Shown here piece by piece: positions 6,070 through 13,610 of a stretch of 21,094 nucleotides of DNA. The stretch is taken from positions 1 through 21,094 of the IMG/VR virus record IMGVR_UViG_3300036832_000700. One strand, given 5' to 3'. How positions within the stretch are numbered: the first letter of the stretch is position 1; every line of letters begins with the position of its first letter. Both the position numbers and the translations under genes were made by a program. The notes under the pieces are model-generated. The model had not been told where the DNA came from. It did no database searches and was given only the letters and a program-made list of their open reading frames with translations. Origin of the DNA: a virus.

Positions 6070-7917
6070 ATGCGGATGATGCCGACCCGCACCCTCAGTC
6101 CCAAGCCGTTGCTGGTCAAGGGCCGCATCGCCTCTGAGACCGCCACCTTCACCGCGCCGCTGAAGGGCCTCAACCTGTCGACCGAGCAGACGACCGGCGA
6201 CCCGCAGACGGCGCCGATCCTCAGCAATTTTGTTGTCAATGAGAGTTCGGTCGACTGCCGCCCCGGCTTCCGGTCGTTCTACAGCCACCCCGACTTGAAG
6301 CCGGTGGTGACCATGGCGCCGTTTGCCGGCGCCAGCCCGCAGCTGCTGCTCGCCACCAACGGCAAGCTTTGCACCACCGGCGCGACGCTCAATTCCGGCT
6401 ATCTCGCCGACGACTGGTCGTGGACGTCGTTCGCCAATCTCGGCCAGGTCGACTACCTGGTGCTCGCCAACGGCCACGACGGCGTCTGGTCGTGGGACGG
6501 CGGGGCGCTGCCGACCGTCGCCCCCGGCATCGTCACCGTCAGCAAGCTGACGAAGACCAACCCGGCGACCTGCACCGTCGCCAGCACCGACATTTCCAAG
6601 TTTCACAATGGCGACTACGTGACGATTACCGGCGGCAGCGGCACCGGCATGGTCAATGCCAACGGCCCGCACCTGATCACCTCGGTCAACGTGCCGCCGA
6701 ATACCTTCACCTTGGCCGGCGTCGACTGCTCGACCGGCACCGCCGACCAGACCACCGGCGTCACCGCCCAGCCGGCGATGTCCGGCGACCTGGTGAAGGA
6801 GATGATCATCGGCGCCACCGGCGACGGCTGGTTCAATGCCAACCTGATCAACATCGTCCTTGCCCACCAGAACCGCATCTTCATGGCCGACACCGTCAAC
6901 CTCGTCGCCTATTACCTGCCGCTGCAGCAGAAGAACGGCGTGGTGAAGAAGATCCCGCTGAACGCCGTCTTCAAGCGCGGCGGCACCGTCCGGGCGATGT
7001 ATTCCTGGTCGATCGACGGCGGCGCCGGCCAGAACAACCAGCTGGTGATCTATACCGACCAGAACGAGGCGGCGATCTACCAGGGCACCGACCCCGACAC
7101 CGACTTCTCGCTGGTCGGCGTCTACCGCTTCGATTCGCCGATGTCGAAGCACGCGCTCAGGCAATACGGCGGCGAACTCTACGTGCTGATCTCCACCGGC
7201 GTCGTGCCGATGTCGACCTTGATGCGCGCCGAGGCCGAGCAGCTGGGGATTGCCGACCGCTCGGTGCTCACCGAGTTCCAGCAGGTGTCGTCGCGCAACC
7301 CGGCCGGCGTCGGCGGCTGGCATCTCGGCATGGACTATTCCACCGGGCGGATGATCGCCAATATGCCGCTCGGCGCCGCCAACACCTACCGGCAGCTGGT
7401 CCGCAAGATGCCGGCGTCGATCTGGACGCGCTTCGACAACCTGCCGGCCCGCACCTGGGCGTGGCTCGGCAACACCCTCTATTTCGGCGACGACCTCGGC
7501 AACGTCTGGATCCTCGACCCGCTGCAATTGTCCGACAACGGCAACCCGATCCACTGCGACCTGCAGTTCGCCTGGTCGACCTTCCGCTCGGCGGCCTTCA
7601 AGGACATCAAGATGGTGCGGCTCTACTACACCACCGACGGCAACCCGCAGCCGTTCGTCGACGTCAAGACCGACTTCGACCCGTCGCCGGCGCAGAACCG
7701 CCCCGACGTGTCGCAAAGCCTGTTCGGCGCCGTCTGGGATGTCGCCGACTGGGACATCTCCGACTGGGCGGCCGGCGAACTCACCTATGGCGGCTGGAAC
7801 GGCTGTGCCGCCAAGGGCAACGTCGTCGCCGTCCGCGTCACCTGCGACGTACTCGGCTGCTCGTTCAAGGTCAAGGGCGCCGACGTCCTCTGGGAACAAG
7901 GCAGTGTCATGGGATGA
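6070..7917 (+). CDS. Tail hub/nozzle protein with beta-propeller and FCCH-like insert
   Basis: A 615-residue beta-rich protein in the position of P22 gp10 (packaged-DNA stabilisation, tail hub). The N-terminal region contains ATFTAPLKGLNLSTEQ and SNFVVNESSVDCRPGFRSF, typical of phage hub proteins that list parameters before a propeller. Propeller-like blades follow, with repeated 'LLLATNGKL', 'DYLVLANGHDGVWSWDG' and later 'RTWAWLGNTLYFGDDLGNVW' elements. Residues about 154-233 form an inserted small barrel resembling the FCCH-type domain of phage tail proteins (VTVSKLTKTNPATCTVAS, then HNGDYVTITGGSGTGMVN, NTFTLAGVD). GAGGGGAGGG lies 8 nt upstream of the ATG. Function is inferred from order and fold pattern. 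Confidence 0.75.
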   Translation: MRMMPTRTLSPKPLLVKGRIASETATFTAPLKGLNLSTEQTTGDPQTAPILSNFVVNESSVDCRPGFRSFYSHPDLKPVVTMAPFAGASPQLLLATNGKLCTTGATLNSGYLADDWSWTSFANLGQVDYLVLANGHDGVWSWDGGALPTVAPGIVTVSKLTKTNPATCTVASTDISKFHNGDYVTITGGSGTGMVNANGPHLITSVNVPPNTFTLAGVDCSTGTADQTTGVTAQPAMSGDLVKEMIIGATGDGWFNANLINIVLAHQNRIFMADTVNLVAYYLPLQQKNGVVKKIPLNAVFKRGGTVRAMYSWSIDGGAGQNNQLVIYTDQNEAAIYQGTDPDTDFSLVGVYRFDSPMSKHALRQYGGELYVLISTGVVPMSTLMRAEAEQLGIADRSVLTEFQQVSSRNPAGVGGWHLGMDYSTGRMIANMPLGAANTYRQLVRKMPASIWTRFDNLPARTWAWLGNTLYFGDDLGNVWILDPLQLSDNGNPIHCDLQFAWSTFRSAAFKDIKMVRLYYTTDGNPQPFVDVKTDFDPSPAQNRPDVSQSLFGAVWDVADWDISDWAAGELTYGGWNGCAAKGNVVAVRVTCDVLGCSFKVKGADVLWEQGSVMG

Positions 7918-8396
7918 AAAGAATCGTATCGCGACGGCCGGATCTCGACTTCGTCACCTTCATCAGTGAGGTGAGTGGCGTCGACTATTTTTCGCAGCCG
8001 CTCGGTGACCCGAACCTGTGGTTCGTCCTGTCGATCAAGGACGCCGGCGGGCGGGTGATGGCCGGCTTTGCCGTCGAATACCTGCACGACTTCGACGCGC
8101 TGTTTGCCGGCTTCGTCGTCGACCGCCGCGCCTTCACCCGGCGGATCCTGATGGTGCTGTTCGCCTCGCTGTTTGCGCGCGTCGCCCGGCTGACCGCCAA
8201 GATCGATCCGGAGCACCACGCCTCGAAGGACATCGTCCGGCGGATGGGCTTCGTCTACGAGGGGTTCCTGCGCCGCGGCCTCGACGGCGACCGCGACGCC
8301 GAGCTCTACGGCATGCTCGTCGAGGACTGCCGTTACCTGCCGGGCTTCCGGGCCCGCCCGACCTTGACGGCGCCGGCGACCGCCACCATGCACTAG
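7914..8396 (+). CDS. GNAT-fold phage protein (P22 gp14-like position)
   Basis: A 160-residue protein starting in an ATGA overlap with the hub gene; an upstream in-frame extension is a shadow of that gene. It has the outline of a GNAT acyltransferase fold: a beta strand (NLWFVLSIKDAGGRVMAGFAV), then a helix rich in Arg (RAFTRRILMVLFASLFARV). The strand ARLTAKIDPEHHASKDIVRRMGF follows, with the family-typical 'N/S..S...v.rkmGF' arrangement, and then YEGFLRRGLDGDRDAELYGM. P22 gene 14 (DUF2824) is a GNAT-like virion-assembly protein at the same place after gp10. Whether this one binds acetyl-CoA cannot be told: a clean Q/R-x-x-G-x-G/A loop is not visible, so a structural role is likely. Confidence 0.7.
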   Translation: MKRIVSRRPDLDFVTFISEVSGVDYFSQPLGDPNLWFVLSIKDAGGRVMAGFAVEYLHDFDALFAGFVVDRRAFTRRILMVLFASLFARVARLTAKIDPEHHASKDIVRRMGFVYEGFLRRGLDGDRDAELYGMLVEDCRYLPGFRARPTLTAPATATMH

Positions 8397-8406
8397 GGAG
8401 AGGACG

Positions 8407-9369
8407 ATGAGTTTCCTGTTCAAGACGCCGAAGGCTCCCGATCCCTACCAGACGGCGGCGGCACAGCAGAACGCCAACGTCGGCGCGGCGACCGCCAGCG
8501 CGGTGATCAACAACGCCAACGAAAACAACCCCTACGGCTCGGTGAACTACAGCCAGACCGGCACCCAGCAGGTGCCGGACGCCACCGGCAAGATGATGAA
8601 CGTGCCGCAGTTCACCCGCAACGTCACCTTGTCGCCGGCGCAGCAGAACCTCCTCAACCTCGACACCCAGACGCAGACCAATCTCGGCGAACTCGGCGTG
8701 TCGGAATCGTCGAAGCTGCAGGGGCTGCTCGGCACCAATCTCAACACCGAGGGGCTGCAGGACTGGTCGAAGCCGAACGCCCCGACCGCCTACAATCCCG
8801 ACATGTTTTCCGCCGAGCGCGACAAGACCAGCCAGGCGCTGCTCGACCGCTACCACGCCCAGGCCGACCCGCAGCGGGCCTCGGCCGAGGCGACGCTGGC
8901 GGCGCGCGGCATGGCGCCGGGAAGCCAGCAGTGGGGCGACGTGCAGGGCACCGAGAACCGCGCCGACGTCGACGCCGCCAACCAGGCGTTCCTTGCCGGC
9001 GGCCAGGAGCAGTCGCGCATGTACGGCCTGCAGCAGGCCTCCGACCAGGCGCAGCAGGACTATTCGGCATTCCTCAACAATCTCAGGGGCGGCCAGTTGC
9101 AGGAACGCCAGACGCTGCGCAACGCGCCGATCAACGAGATTTCCGCCTTGCTGTCCGGCAGCCAGGTGACGGTGCCGCAGTTCCAGCAGTTCAGCCGCCA
9201 GGGCGTCGATTCGGCGCCGGTCGGCCAGTACATCAACCAGAACTACCAGAACCAGGTGGCGCAGTCGTCAGCGAAGACCGCCGGACTGTTCGGCCTCGCC
9301 GGCAACATCCTCGCGGCGCCGATGACCGGCGGCACGTCGCTGGCCGGGACGCTGGTGAGCAAGCTTTGA
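8407..9369 (+). CDS. Putative internal virion / DNA ejection protein
   Basis: A 320-residue Gln/Ala/Asn-rich, mostly helical protein. The opening FLFKTPKAPDPYQTAAAQ, followed by ATASAVINNANENNPYGSVN and a short beta segment (YSQTGTQQVPDATGK), is a recurring N-terminal module. It occurs in phage internal or tail-associated proteins of this genome type. The centre has long amphipathic helices (SPAQQNLLNLDTQTQTNLGE; RYHAQADPQRASAEATLAARG). The end carries a hydrophobic Gly-rich segment (AGLFGLAGNILAAPMTGGTS) that could insert in a membrane. GGGAGAGGA precedes the ATG. Its position after the hub genes matches the ejection proteins (gp7/gp20 type), but homology to those was not established. Confidence 0.65.
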   Translation: MSFLFKTPKAPDPYQTAAAQQNANVGAATASAVINNANENNPYGSVNYSQTGTQQVPDATGKMMNVPQFTRNVTLSPAQQNLLNLDTQTQTNLGELGVSESSKLQGLLGTNLNTEGLQDWSKPNAPTAYNPDMFSAERDKTSQALLDRYHAQADPQRASAEATLAARGMAPGSQQWGDVQGTENRADVDAANQAFLAGGQEQSRMYGLQQASDQAQQDYSAFLNNLRGGQLQERQTLRNAPINEISALLSGSQVTVPQFQQFSRQGVDSAPVGQYINQNYQNQVAQSSAKTAGLFGLAGNILAAPMTGGTSLAGTLVSKL

Positions 9370-9379
9370 GGAGTGAGAG

Positions 9380-9886
9380 ATGCCACAGAACAACAACCAG
9401 GATCAACGCAGCTTCCTCGCCCGGCTGATCGCCGGCGGCGCGGCCGGACCGCGCGGCGACCCGTTCGCCAACGAGAAATCGATGTTTGCCCAACCAGCCG
9501 CCGCCAACGTGCCGGTGCCGATCCCGCGCCCCGATAGCATGGCCGCCAATGCCACCTCGCCGAGCTCACTGATCCAGACGCCAGCCGCCGCCGCCGCAGC
9601 CGCACCGGCTCCGATCGCCGCCAACGCCACCTCGCCGTCGTCGCTGCTGCAGACGCCACCTGGGCCTGGGCCCGGGCCGATCCCGCTGGAGGCGCTCAGC
9701 AATCCCAATGACTTCAATGCCACCATGCCGCGCCGGCCGTTTTCGCCGTCGCCGGTGATGGCCGGGCTGCTCGGACGGCAGTCGCCGAAAAAAGCCGCCG
9801 CAGCCGCCCAGGCCGCCGCAGCCGCACCGGCAGCGCCTGCGCCGTTCTCAGTGCTTCATCCGTCGACTTGGTTAGGAGGTAGCTGA
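9380..9886 (+). CDS. Ala/Pro-rich low-complexity protein with internal repeat
   Basis: A 168-residue protein of strongly biased composition. It begins with a short ordered-looking piece (NNNQDQRSFLARLIAGGAAG). It then carries two copies of a 15-residue unit (AANATSPSSLIQTP and AANATSPSSLLQTP, residues 54-68 and 79-93) separated by an Ala/Pro linker. A PPGPGPGPIP stretch follows, and then an Ala-rich part ending in FSVLHPSTWLGGS. GAGGAG is 6 nt upstream of the ATG. It sits between two ejection-type genes and probably travels in the capsid as a flexible protein; this is an inference from location. Confidence 0.6.
   Translation: MPQNNNQDQRSFLARLIAGGAAGPRGDPFANEKSMFAQPAAANVPVPIPRPDSMAANATSPSSLIQTPAAAAAAAPAPIAANATSPSSLLQTPPGPGPGPIPLEALSNPNDFNATMPRRPFSPSPVMAGLLGRQSPKKAAAAAQAAAAAPAAPAPFSVLHPSTWLGGS
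9539..9658 (+). repeat. Two-copy 45-bp coding repeat, period 75 bp
   Basis: Units at 9539-9583 and 9614-9658 encode 13 identical residues of 15 (AANATSPSSL-x-QTP). The DNA differs at several synonymous sites (for example agctca against tcgtcg for Ser-Ser or Ser-Leu positions), which indicates an old duplication kept at protein level. Confidence 0.75.
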
Positions 9887-10110
9887 TGCCCGGCCTATTG
9901 CAGGCAAATCCGAACCAGCAGGGACAGGCGCTGCCGATGCTGCCGTCGTCCGGCCAGCCGCTCAGCAACCTGCAGCAGATGGTCCAGGCGCGCGCTCCGC
10001 CGCTGAATGCCCAGGCGGCGATGATCCAGGCGCTGAAGCAGCGCGCCACCCAGGGTGGCATGCAGATGCAGAGCGCCAATCCGTATCTGAAGAAGATGTG
10101 GGGAGGATGA
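9886..10110 (+). CDS. Small Gln/Met-rich protein
   Basis: A 74-residue protein overlapping the previous stop (TGATG) with a strong TAGGAGGT at 9873-9880. It is rich in Gln, Pro, Ala and Met (LSNLQQMVQARAPPLNAQAA, then MIQALKQRATQGGMQMQS) with one likely helix in the middle and ends in PYLKKMWGG. I do not recognise a family. Coupling to ejection-type neighbours on both sides suggests it is a minor internal virion protein or its partner. Confidence 0.6.
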   Translation: MPGLLQANPNQQGQALPMLPSSGQPLSNLQQMVQARAPPLNAQAAMIQALKQRATQGGMQMQSANPYLKKMWGG

Positions 10111-10113
10111 TCG

Positions 10114-10863
10114 ATGGCGACGCTGCTCGGTGCATTGCTGAGGAACGAGAGTGGCGGGCGCAATGTCGCCAACACCACGCAAGGGACGTCGTCGGGCCAG
10201 GCGCAGGGCTATTTCCAGATCACCACCGGCACCTGGAACGAGTTCGGCGGCGACAAATATGCGCCGAACCCGATGCAGGCAAGCTACGCGCAGCAGGCCG
10301 ACATCGCCTCGAAGATCCCGCTGAGGCGCTGGGACAAGAGCACGCTCAGCGCCATGCAGGGCACCGGCAAGCCGATCGATCCCAACAAGACCCTCGGCGA
10401 AAACCTCAGCGCCCAGGGCGAAGGCTTCGGCACGGATCCGAGCGGCGGTGCCGCCCAGCCGGCGCATGCCGCCAGTGTCGCCAGCCCGCAGGCCGCCACC
10501 GATGCTGCCGGGCCAAGCCAGCAACCGACCACCCCATCCCAGACAACTCTTCCCGCTCCAGGACAACCGGGCGGGGCGATGGGACCGGCCAATCCGCCGG
10601 GATGGACCGGACCGCAGCCAACCGCCCCGGCACCGCAGCGCGTCGACCTCGCCAAGGAGATGACCAACGCCTTTTCGAAGTTTGGCAGCGACATCGCCGG
10701 CGGCGGGGCGCAGCCGCAACTGTCGACGGCGGCGATGGCGATGCCGAAGGCGGCGATTACCACTAGCCCGGAGATCGCCTCGGTCGATCCGCAACAGCAA
10801 CAGATTCAACAGCAGCGCATGGCGCTGGCACTGCAGCGGCTGAACGCCGGAAGGTTGGTGTAA
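10114..10863 (+). CDS. Lytic transglycosylase-like virion protein
   Basis: A 249-residue protein whose first 90 residues resemble a lysozyme-like transglycosylase domain. ALLRNESGGRN places the probable catalytic Glu at residue 12, followed by GQAQGYFQITTGTWNEFGG, which fits the conserved 'G-x-x-Q-x-x-x-x-T-W' part of the fold. Then come AQQADIASKIPLRRWDKSTL and a short end. Such domains in virions open the peptidoglycan locally so that the ejected DNA can cross. The second half is a Pro/Gln/Ala-rich tail with no domain. GGGGAGGAT lies before the ATG. There is no signal peptide, as expected for a virion-carried enzyme and not for an endolysin secreted by Sec. Confidence 0.75.
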   Translation: MATLLGALLRNESGGRNVANTTQGTSSGQAQGYFQITTGTWNEFGGDKYAPNPMQASYAQQADIASKIPLRRWDKSTLSAMQGTGKPIDPNKTLGENLSAQGEGFGTDPSGGAAQPAHAASVASPQAATDAAGPSQQPTTPSQTTLPAPGQPGGAMGPANPPGWTGPQPTAPAPQRVDLAKEMTNAFSKFGSDIAGGGAQPQLSTAAMAMPKAAITTSPEIASVDPQQQQIQQQRMALALQRLNAGRLV

Positions 10864-10864
10864 C

Positions 10865-12097
10865 ATGGCCATGATCCCCGCCCCGGCAACCTCGTCGCCA
10901 GCCGCCACCCCGCCGGCGCCGTTCGGCGGCTTCGGTCCGCGGATGGTGTCGTTCAGTTCCCCCGATGCCGCCAACCCGACAGGCGGCCAGACGCTCGACG
11001 CGCTGATGGCGCGGCAGAAGGCGCTGCAGGCGAGCCAGGCGCAGCCGGACCCGACATCGCTCGCCTCGCCATGGCTCGGCCTGTCGAACCTGGTCGGCAA
11101 GGTCAACACCGCGGTCGGCCTCGACCAGGCAAAGACCCAGGAGGCGCTCGGCCGCCAGCAATTGGCCCAGGCGATGAACCAACGCGATCCGACGACCGGC
11201 GAGCTCACCCCCGACGCCCAGGCGACGGTGATGCGGCTGGCGCCGACCGTCGGCGAGGATCTCTACAAGACGAGCCTGGAACGGCGGGCGCAGCTGGAGC
11301 AGATCAAGGCGCAGCAGGAAACCTGGGCACCGGATCCGAACCACCCCGGCCAGCTGATCAGCAGCCAGGGCAACGTCAAGAATGTCACCGGCGTGCCGCA
11401 TCCGACCACCGACGCCGAGCGCCAGGCCTTCCATCTCAGGCCTGAAGATCCCTTTTACACCGACGAGAACGGCATCCCGCAGCCGATCGGCCCGAAGGGC
11501 GAGGTGGAATATCGCGAGTCGGAACTGCAATCTGCCAAGCTCGATGTCCAGAACAACGAGGCGGCGCAGAAACACCTCAACGAGGCGCTCGACTACCTTA
11601 ACACCGGCATCAACACCGGCATGCTGACCGGCGGCAAGAAACTGCTCAGCAACGTGCCGGGCATCGGCGGCCTCGTCGACAAGGATACGGTCGACCGCAC
11701 CACCCAGTACAACGACATCTTCAACGACCCGGCGATGCAGTCGGCAATGCGGGCTGGCATGGTCGGCATCCCGGCCGACGATATTGCCACCTTCATGCGG
11801 ACGATGACCAGCCCGGCGAACAGCATCGACGACAAGCGGAAGGCGGTCAACGACATGCGCGACCGGATGACGATGATCCACGACCGGCAGGTCAGTCACC
11901 TGCAATACGCTATAACCGGACATCCCGATACGTCGCCGCTGCCGCAACAGACGCAGAAGCCGCCGACCCTGACCCCCGCCCAACAACAGCAGGCGGTTGC
12001 CGATGCGCGGACGGCAATCGGATTGCATCCTGAGAAGCGGGCTGAGTTCCTCAAGCGACTGCGCGACAATGGCATCACCGTGCCGGGAGATCTCTGA
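10865..12097 (+). CDS. Putative internal virion protein
   Basis: A 410-residue protein starting 2 nt after the previous stop, with a weak ribosome binding site, so probably coupled. It has a Pro/Ala-rich N-terminus, then long helices: DALMARQKALQASQAQP, TQEALGRQQLAQAMNQRDP, LYKTSLERRAQLEQIKAQQE, DVQNNEAAQKHLNEALDYLN. The segment between contains WAPDPNHPGQLISSQGNVKN. The later half is also helical (FMRTMTSPANSIDDKRKAVN), ending with a Gln-rich piece. I do not recognise the family. Helical, Gln-rich proteins in this place typically are ejected with DNA. Confidence 0.6.
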   Translation: MAMIPAPATSSPAATPPAPFGGFGPRMVSFSSPDAANPTGGQTLDALMARQKALQASQAQPDPTSLASPWLGLSNLVGKVNTAVGLDQAKTQEALGRQQLAQAMNQRDPTTGELTPDAQATVMRLAPTVGEDLYKTSLERRAQLEQIKAQQETWAPDPNHPGQLISSQGNVKNVTGVPHPTTDAERQAFHLRPEDPFYTDENGIPQPIGPKGEVEYRESELQSAKLDVQNNEAAQKHLNEALDYLNTGINTGMLTGGKKLLSNVPGIGGLVDKDTVDRTTQYNDIFNDPAMQSAMRAGMVGIPADDIATFMRTMTSPANSIDDKRKAVNDMRDRMTMIHDRQVSHLQYAITGHPDTSPLPQQTQKPPTLTPAQQQQAVADARTAIGLHPEKRAEFLKRLRDNGITVPGDL

Positions 12098-12098
12098 G

Positions 12099-13427
12099 AT
12101 GGCCGGCCTGTTCGATGACGTCCTTGCTCCCAGCGCTGGCCAGCCGGCAACCGCCGCGGCGCCGTCGTCCGGCAATGTTGGTCTATTCGACGACGTCATC
12201 ACCCAGGGAGATCGGGACACTGTCGACCGCCGCAACAAGCTGAAGCAGATCGCTTACCAGTCGATGACCGGCGACCTCGGCAGCAAGGATGCCAACGACC
12301 TGATGTCGCTCGGCGATATCGGCATCGACAAGTACAGCTGGGGTGCGGCCAGGCCGCTGACCGCCGCCATCAATGCCTTCTCGGGCCAGGGCTTCCCGGC
12401 CGACTCGACCTTTGGCGAGCGCTACGGGGCCAGCGAGTCGGCCTATGACCGGAAGATCGCCGAGGATCGCGCCAGGACCGGCGGCGTCGGCAAGATGGTC
12501 GGCGGGGTCGGGACGGTGGCATCGTTGTTTGGTCCGGCAGAGATCGGCGCGTTGACCAAGGCCGGCGACGTGATCAAGGGGGCGACGGAGGCGAGCGGCC
12601 CGGTGCGCCGGTGGCTGGGTGCGCACAGCTTCAAGCCGGCGCTCGATATCGGCACCGGCAGTGCGGTGCAGGGGGCCTCGGAGAGCAGCGGCGGCGCCTG
12701 GGACCGTACCAAGGCGGCGTTGACCAAGGGCGTTGAAAATGCTGTGGTCGCCGGCATCGCCAGTCCGGTGATCAGTGTCCCGGCGCAAGGTGCCGCCAGA
12801 GTCCTCGCCCGGCCGGCGAGTGCCGCCTTCAACGCGATCGATCGGCCGCTGAACGCTGCCTATGATTATCTGACCGGTGGGGCCAAGGCGGCGGAAGCAG
12901 CAGCACCGGCAGCGACGGCAGCGACAGAGACGGCACCATCGGCAGCGGCACCGTCTGGAACGCCGGAATCATTGCCAGGCTGGGTGAAGGCATACGCACC
13001 GCCTGCCACGCCGGCTGCCGCTGCCGCCCCCGTTGCCGCAGATGTCGGTGCGCCGGCGGCCACGACGAATGGACCTGGAGCCTTCCGCAATGCCCTCGGC
13101 TTCATCGATAGAAACATCCTGCACCCGGGCGCAGTCTTTGGCGCCGGGTCGGCAGTCACGACCGGTGCCGGCCTCTATGGCGCCGATCCGGTAACGGCCA
13201 GCATCCTCGGCGGCGCGACCACCGCAGGACTGGGCGGGCTGAAGGCGGCACTGAGGGTTGCATCCCAGCAGGGGGCGGAAGACATACCGGCAGCATTGTC
13301 GGTGCCGACGCGCGAGAACCTGGCACGGCTGCGTGCGCTCGGGGTGATCCGCGATGCCAGCAATCTCGGGACGGCTGCTGTCTTCGCCAATGCTCCAGGC
13401 GGCGGCGGTGGCGGGGGAGGTTATTGA
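12099..13427 (+). CDS. Putative ejection protein with two GLFDDV motifs and Ala/Gly-rich membrane-active region
   Basis: A 442-residue protein. An upstream in-frame extension is a shadow of the preceding gene; ATG 12099 has GGGAG at 12085-12089 and begins MAGLFDDVLAP. The motif GLFDDV occurs twice, at residues 3-8 and 28-33, joined by a flexible Ala/Pro/Ser linker. Short repeated FDD-type motifs of this kind recur at the N-termini of large internal phage proteins. A Gly/Ala-rich hydrophobic part follows (KMVGGVGTVASLFGPAEIG, then a long Ala-rich zone). The C-terminal half has two hydrophobic helices (FGAGSAVTTGAGLYGADP; ASILGGATTAGLGGLKAALR) that could insert in a membrane. It ends in a poly-Gly tract. 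A channel-forming ejection protein is a reasonable inference. Confidence 0.6.
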   Translation: MAGLFDDVLAPSAGQPATAAAPSSGNVGLFDDVITQGDRDTVDRRNKLKQIAYQSMTGDLGSKDANDLMSLGDIGIDKYSWGAARPLTAAINAFSGQGFPADSTFGERYGASESAYDRKIAEDRARTGGVGKMVGGVGTVASLFGPAEIGALTKAGDVIKGATEASGPVRRWLGAHSFKPALDIGTGSAVQGASESSGGAWDRTKAALTKGVENAVVAGIASPVISVPAQGAARVLARPASAAFNAIDRPLNAAYDYLTGGAKAAEAAAPAATAATETAPSAAAPSGTPESLPGWVKAYAPPATPAAAAAPVAADVGAPAATTNGPGAFRNALGFIDRNILHPGAVFGAGSAVTTGAGLYGADPVTASILGGATTAGLGGLKAALRVASQQGAEDIPAALSVPTRENLARLRALGVIRDASNLGTAAVFANAPGGGGGGGGY

Positions 13428-13543
13428 TGCTTGCGCTTCTCCTCGAGGTAGCGGTCGAACCAGCGGTCGAGGCGCTCACCGAAGTGTTTGCCAATGAAAT
13501 ACCAGCAGGCGGAAACAATGACGACTGAGAGAGGAATGCACAT
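13421..13543 (-). CDS. Small single-span membrane protein on the opposite strand (not a shadow)
   Basis: A 40-residue open frame on the minus strand. Residues 4-18 (PLSVVIVSACWYFIG) form one membrane segment. A charged helix follows (KHFGERLDRWFDRYLEEK) with a basic end. A GGAG core (plus positions 13550-13553) stands exactly 6 nt before the ATG, and a sigma70-like promoter lies just beyond it. The stop overlaps the last bases of the convergent plus-strand gene. The reverse-complement plus ORF at 13427-13528 (33 aa) has neither a good site nor a natural protein look. I do not recognise a family. A small inner-membrane protein made from its own promoter inside a late operon is typical of moron genes, including exclusion proteins; that role is inference. 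Confidence 0.6.
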   Translation of the reverse strand: MCIPLSVVIVSACWYFIGKHFGERLDRWFDRYLEEKRKHQ

Positions 13544-13571
13544 GCGGATCTCCGTGGATGGGTATGACCCT

Positions 13572-13600
13572 CATATACGGTAGACCGTTCATATATTCAA
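13572..13600 (-). promoter_or_regulatory. Sigma70-like promoter for the minus-strand membrane protein
   Basis: Read on the minus strand there is TTGAAT (plus 13595-13600), a 17-nt spacer, and TATATG (plus 13572-13577). These match TTGACA and TATAAT at four of six positions each with ideal spacing. Transcription would start near 13565 and give a short leader of about 22 nt before the ATG at 13543. The stretch is clearly more AT-rich than its surroundings. Confidence 0.55.
13577..13588. promoter_or_regulatory. Possible operator palindrome in the promoter spacer
   Basis: ACGGT-AG-ACCGT is a perfect inverted repeat of 5-bp arms with a 2-bp centre, lying between the -35 and -10 hexamers of the minus promoter. 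A repressor bound there would block the promoter. A second short repeat, GGGT-ATG-ACCC, lies at 13560-13570 in the leader. A known repressor for it is not in this window. Confidence 0.4.
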
Positions 13601-13610
13601 GGGATGAAGC

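Noticed and set aside
3862-7899. A 1345-codon open frame on the minus strand
   Set aside because: It lies opposite the capsid, adaptor and hub genes. Its composition (His, Arg, Val, Gly, Asp-rich, no recognisable domain) is what the complement of high-GC coding DNA with G/C third positions gives.
6369-7913. Long upstream extension of the GNAT-like gene
   Set aside because: It is the shifted frame of the hub gene, Arg/Pro-rich and without domain signs. The ATG at 7914 gives the ATGA overlap and the recognisable protein.
9661-9677. GC palindrome around ggcccgggcc
   Set aside because: It lies inside the Pro-Gly-Pro-Gly coding stretch of the 9380-9886 gene and is explained by the repetitive codons.
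9895-11208. A 437-codon minus-strand ORF, and a 491-codon one at 10763-12238
   Set aside because: Both are mirror frames of the transglycosylase and internal-virion genes, with Arg/His/Leu-rich sequence and no domain.
13427-13528. A 33-codon plus-strand ORF overlapping the end of the ejection-protein gene
   Set aside because: It is the complement of the better-supported minus-strand membrane-protein gene and has no ribosome binding site of its own.
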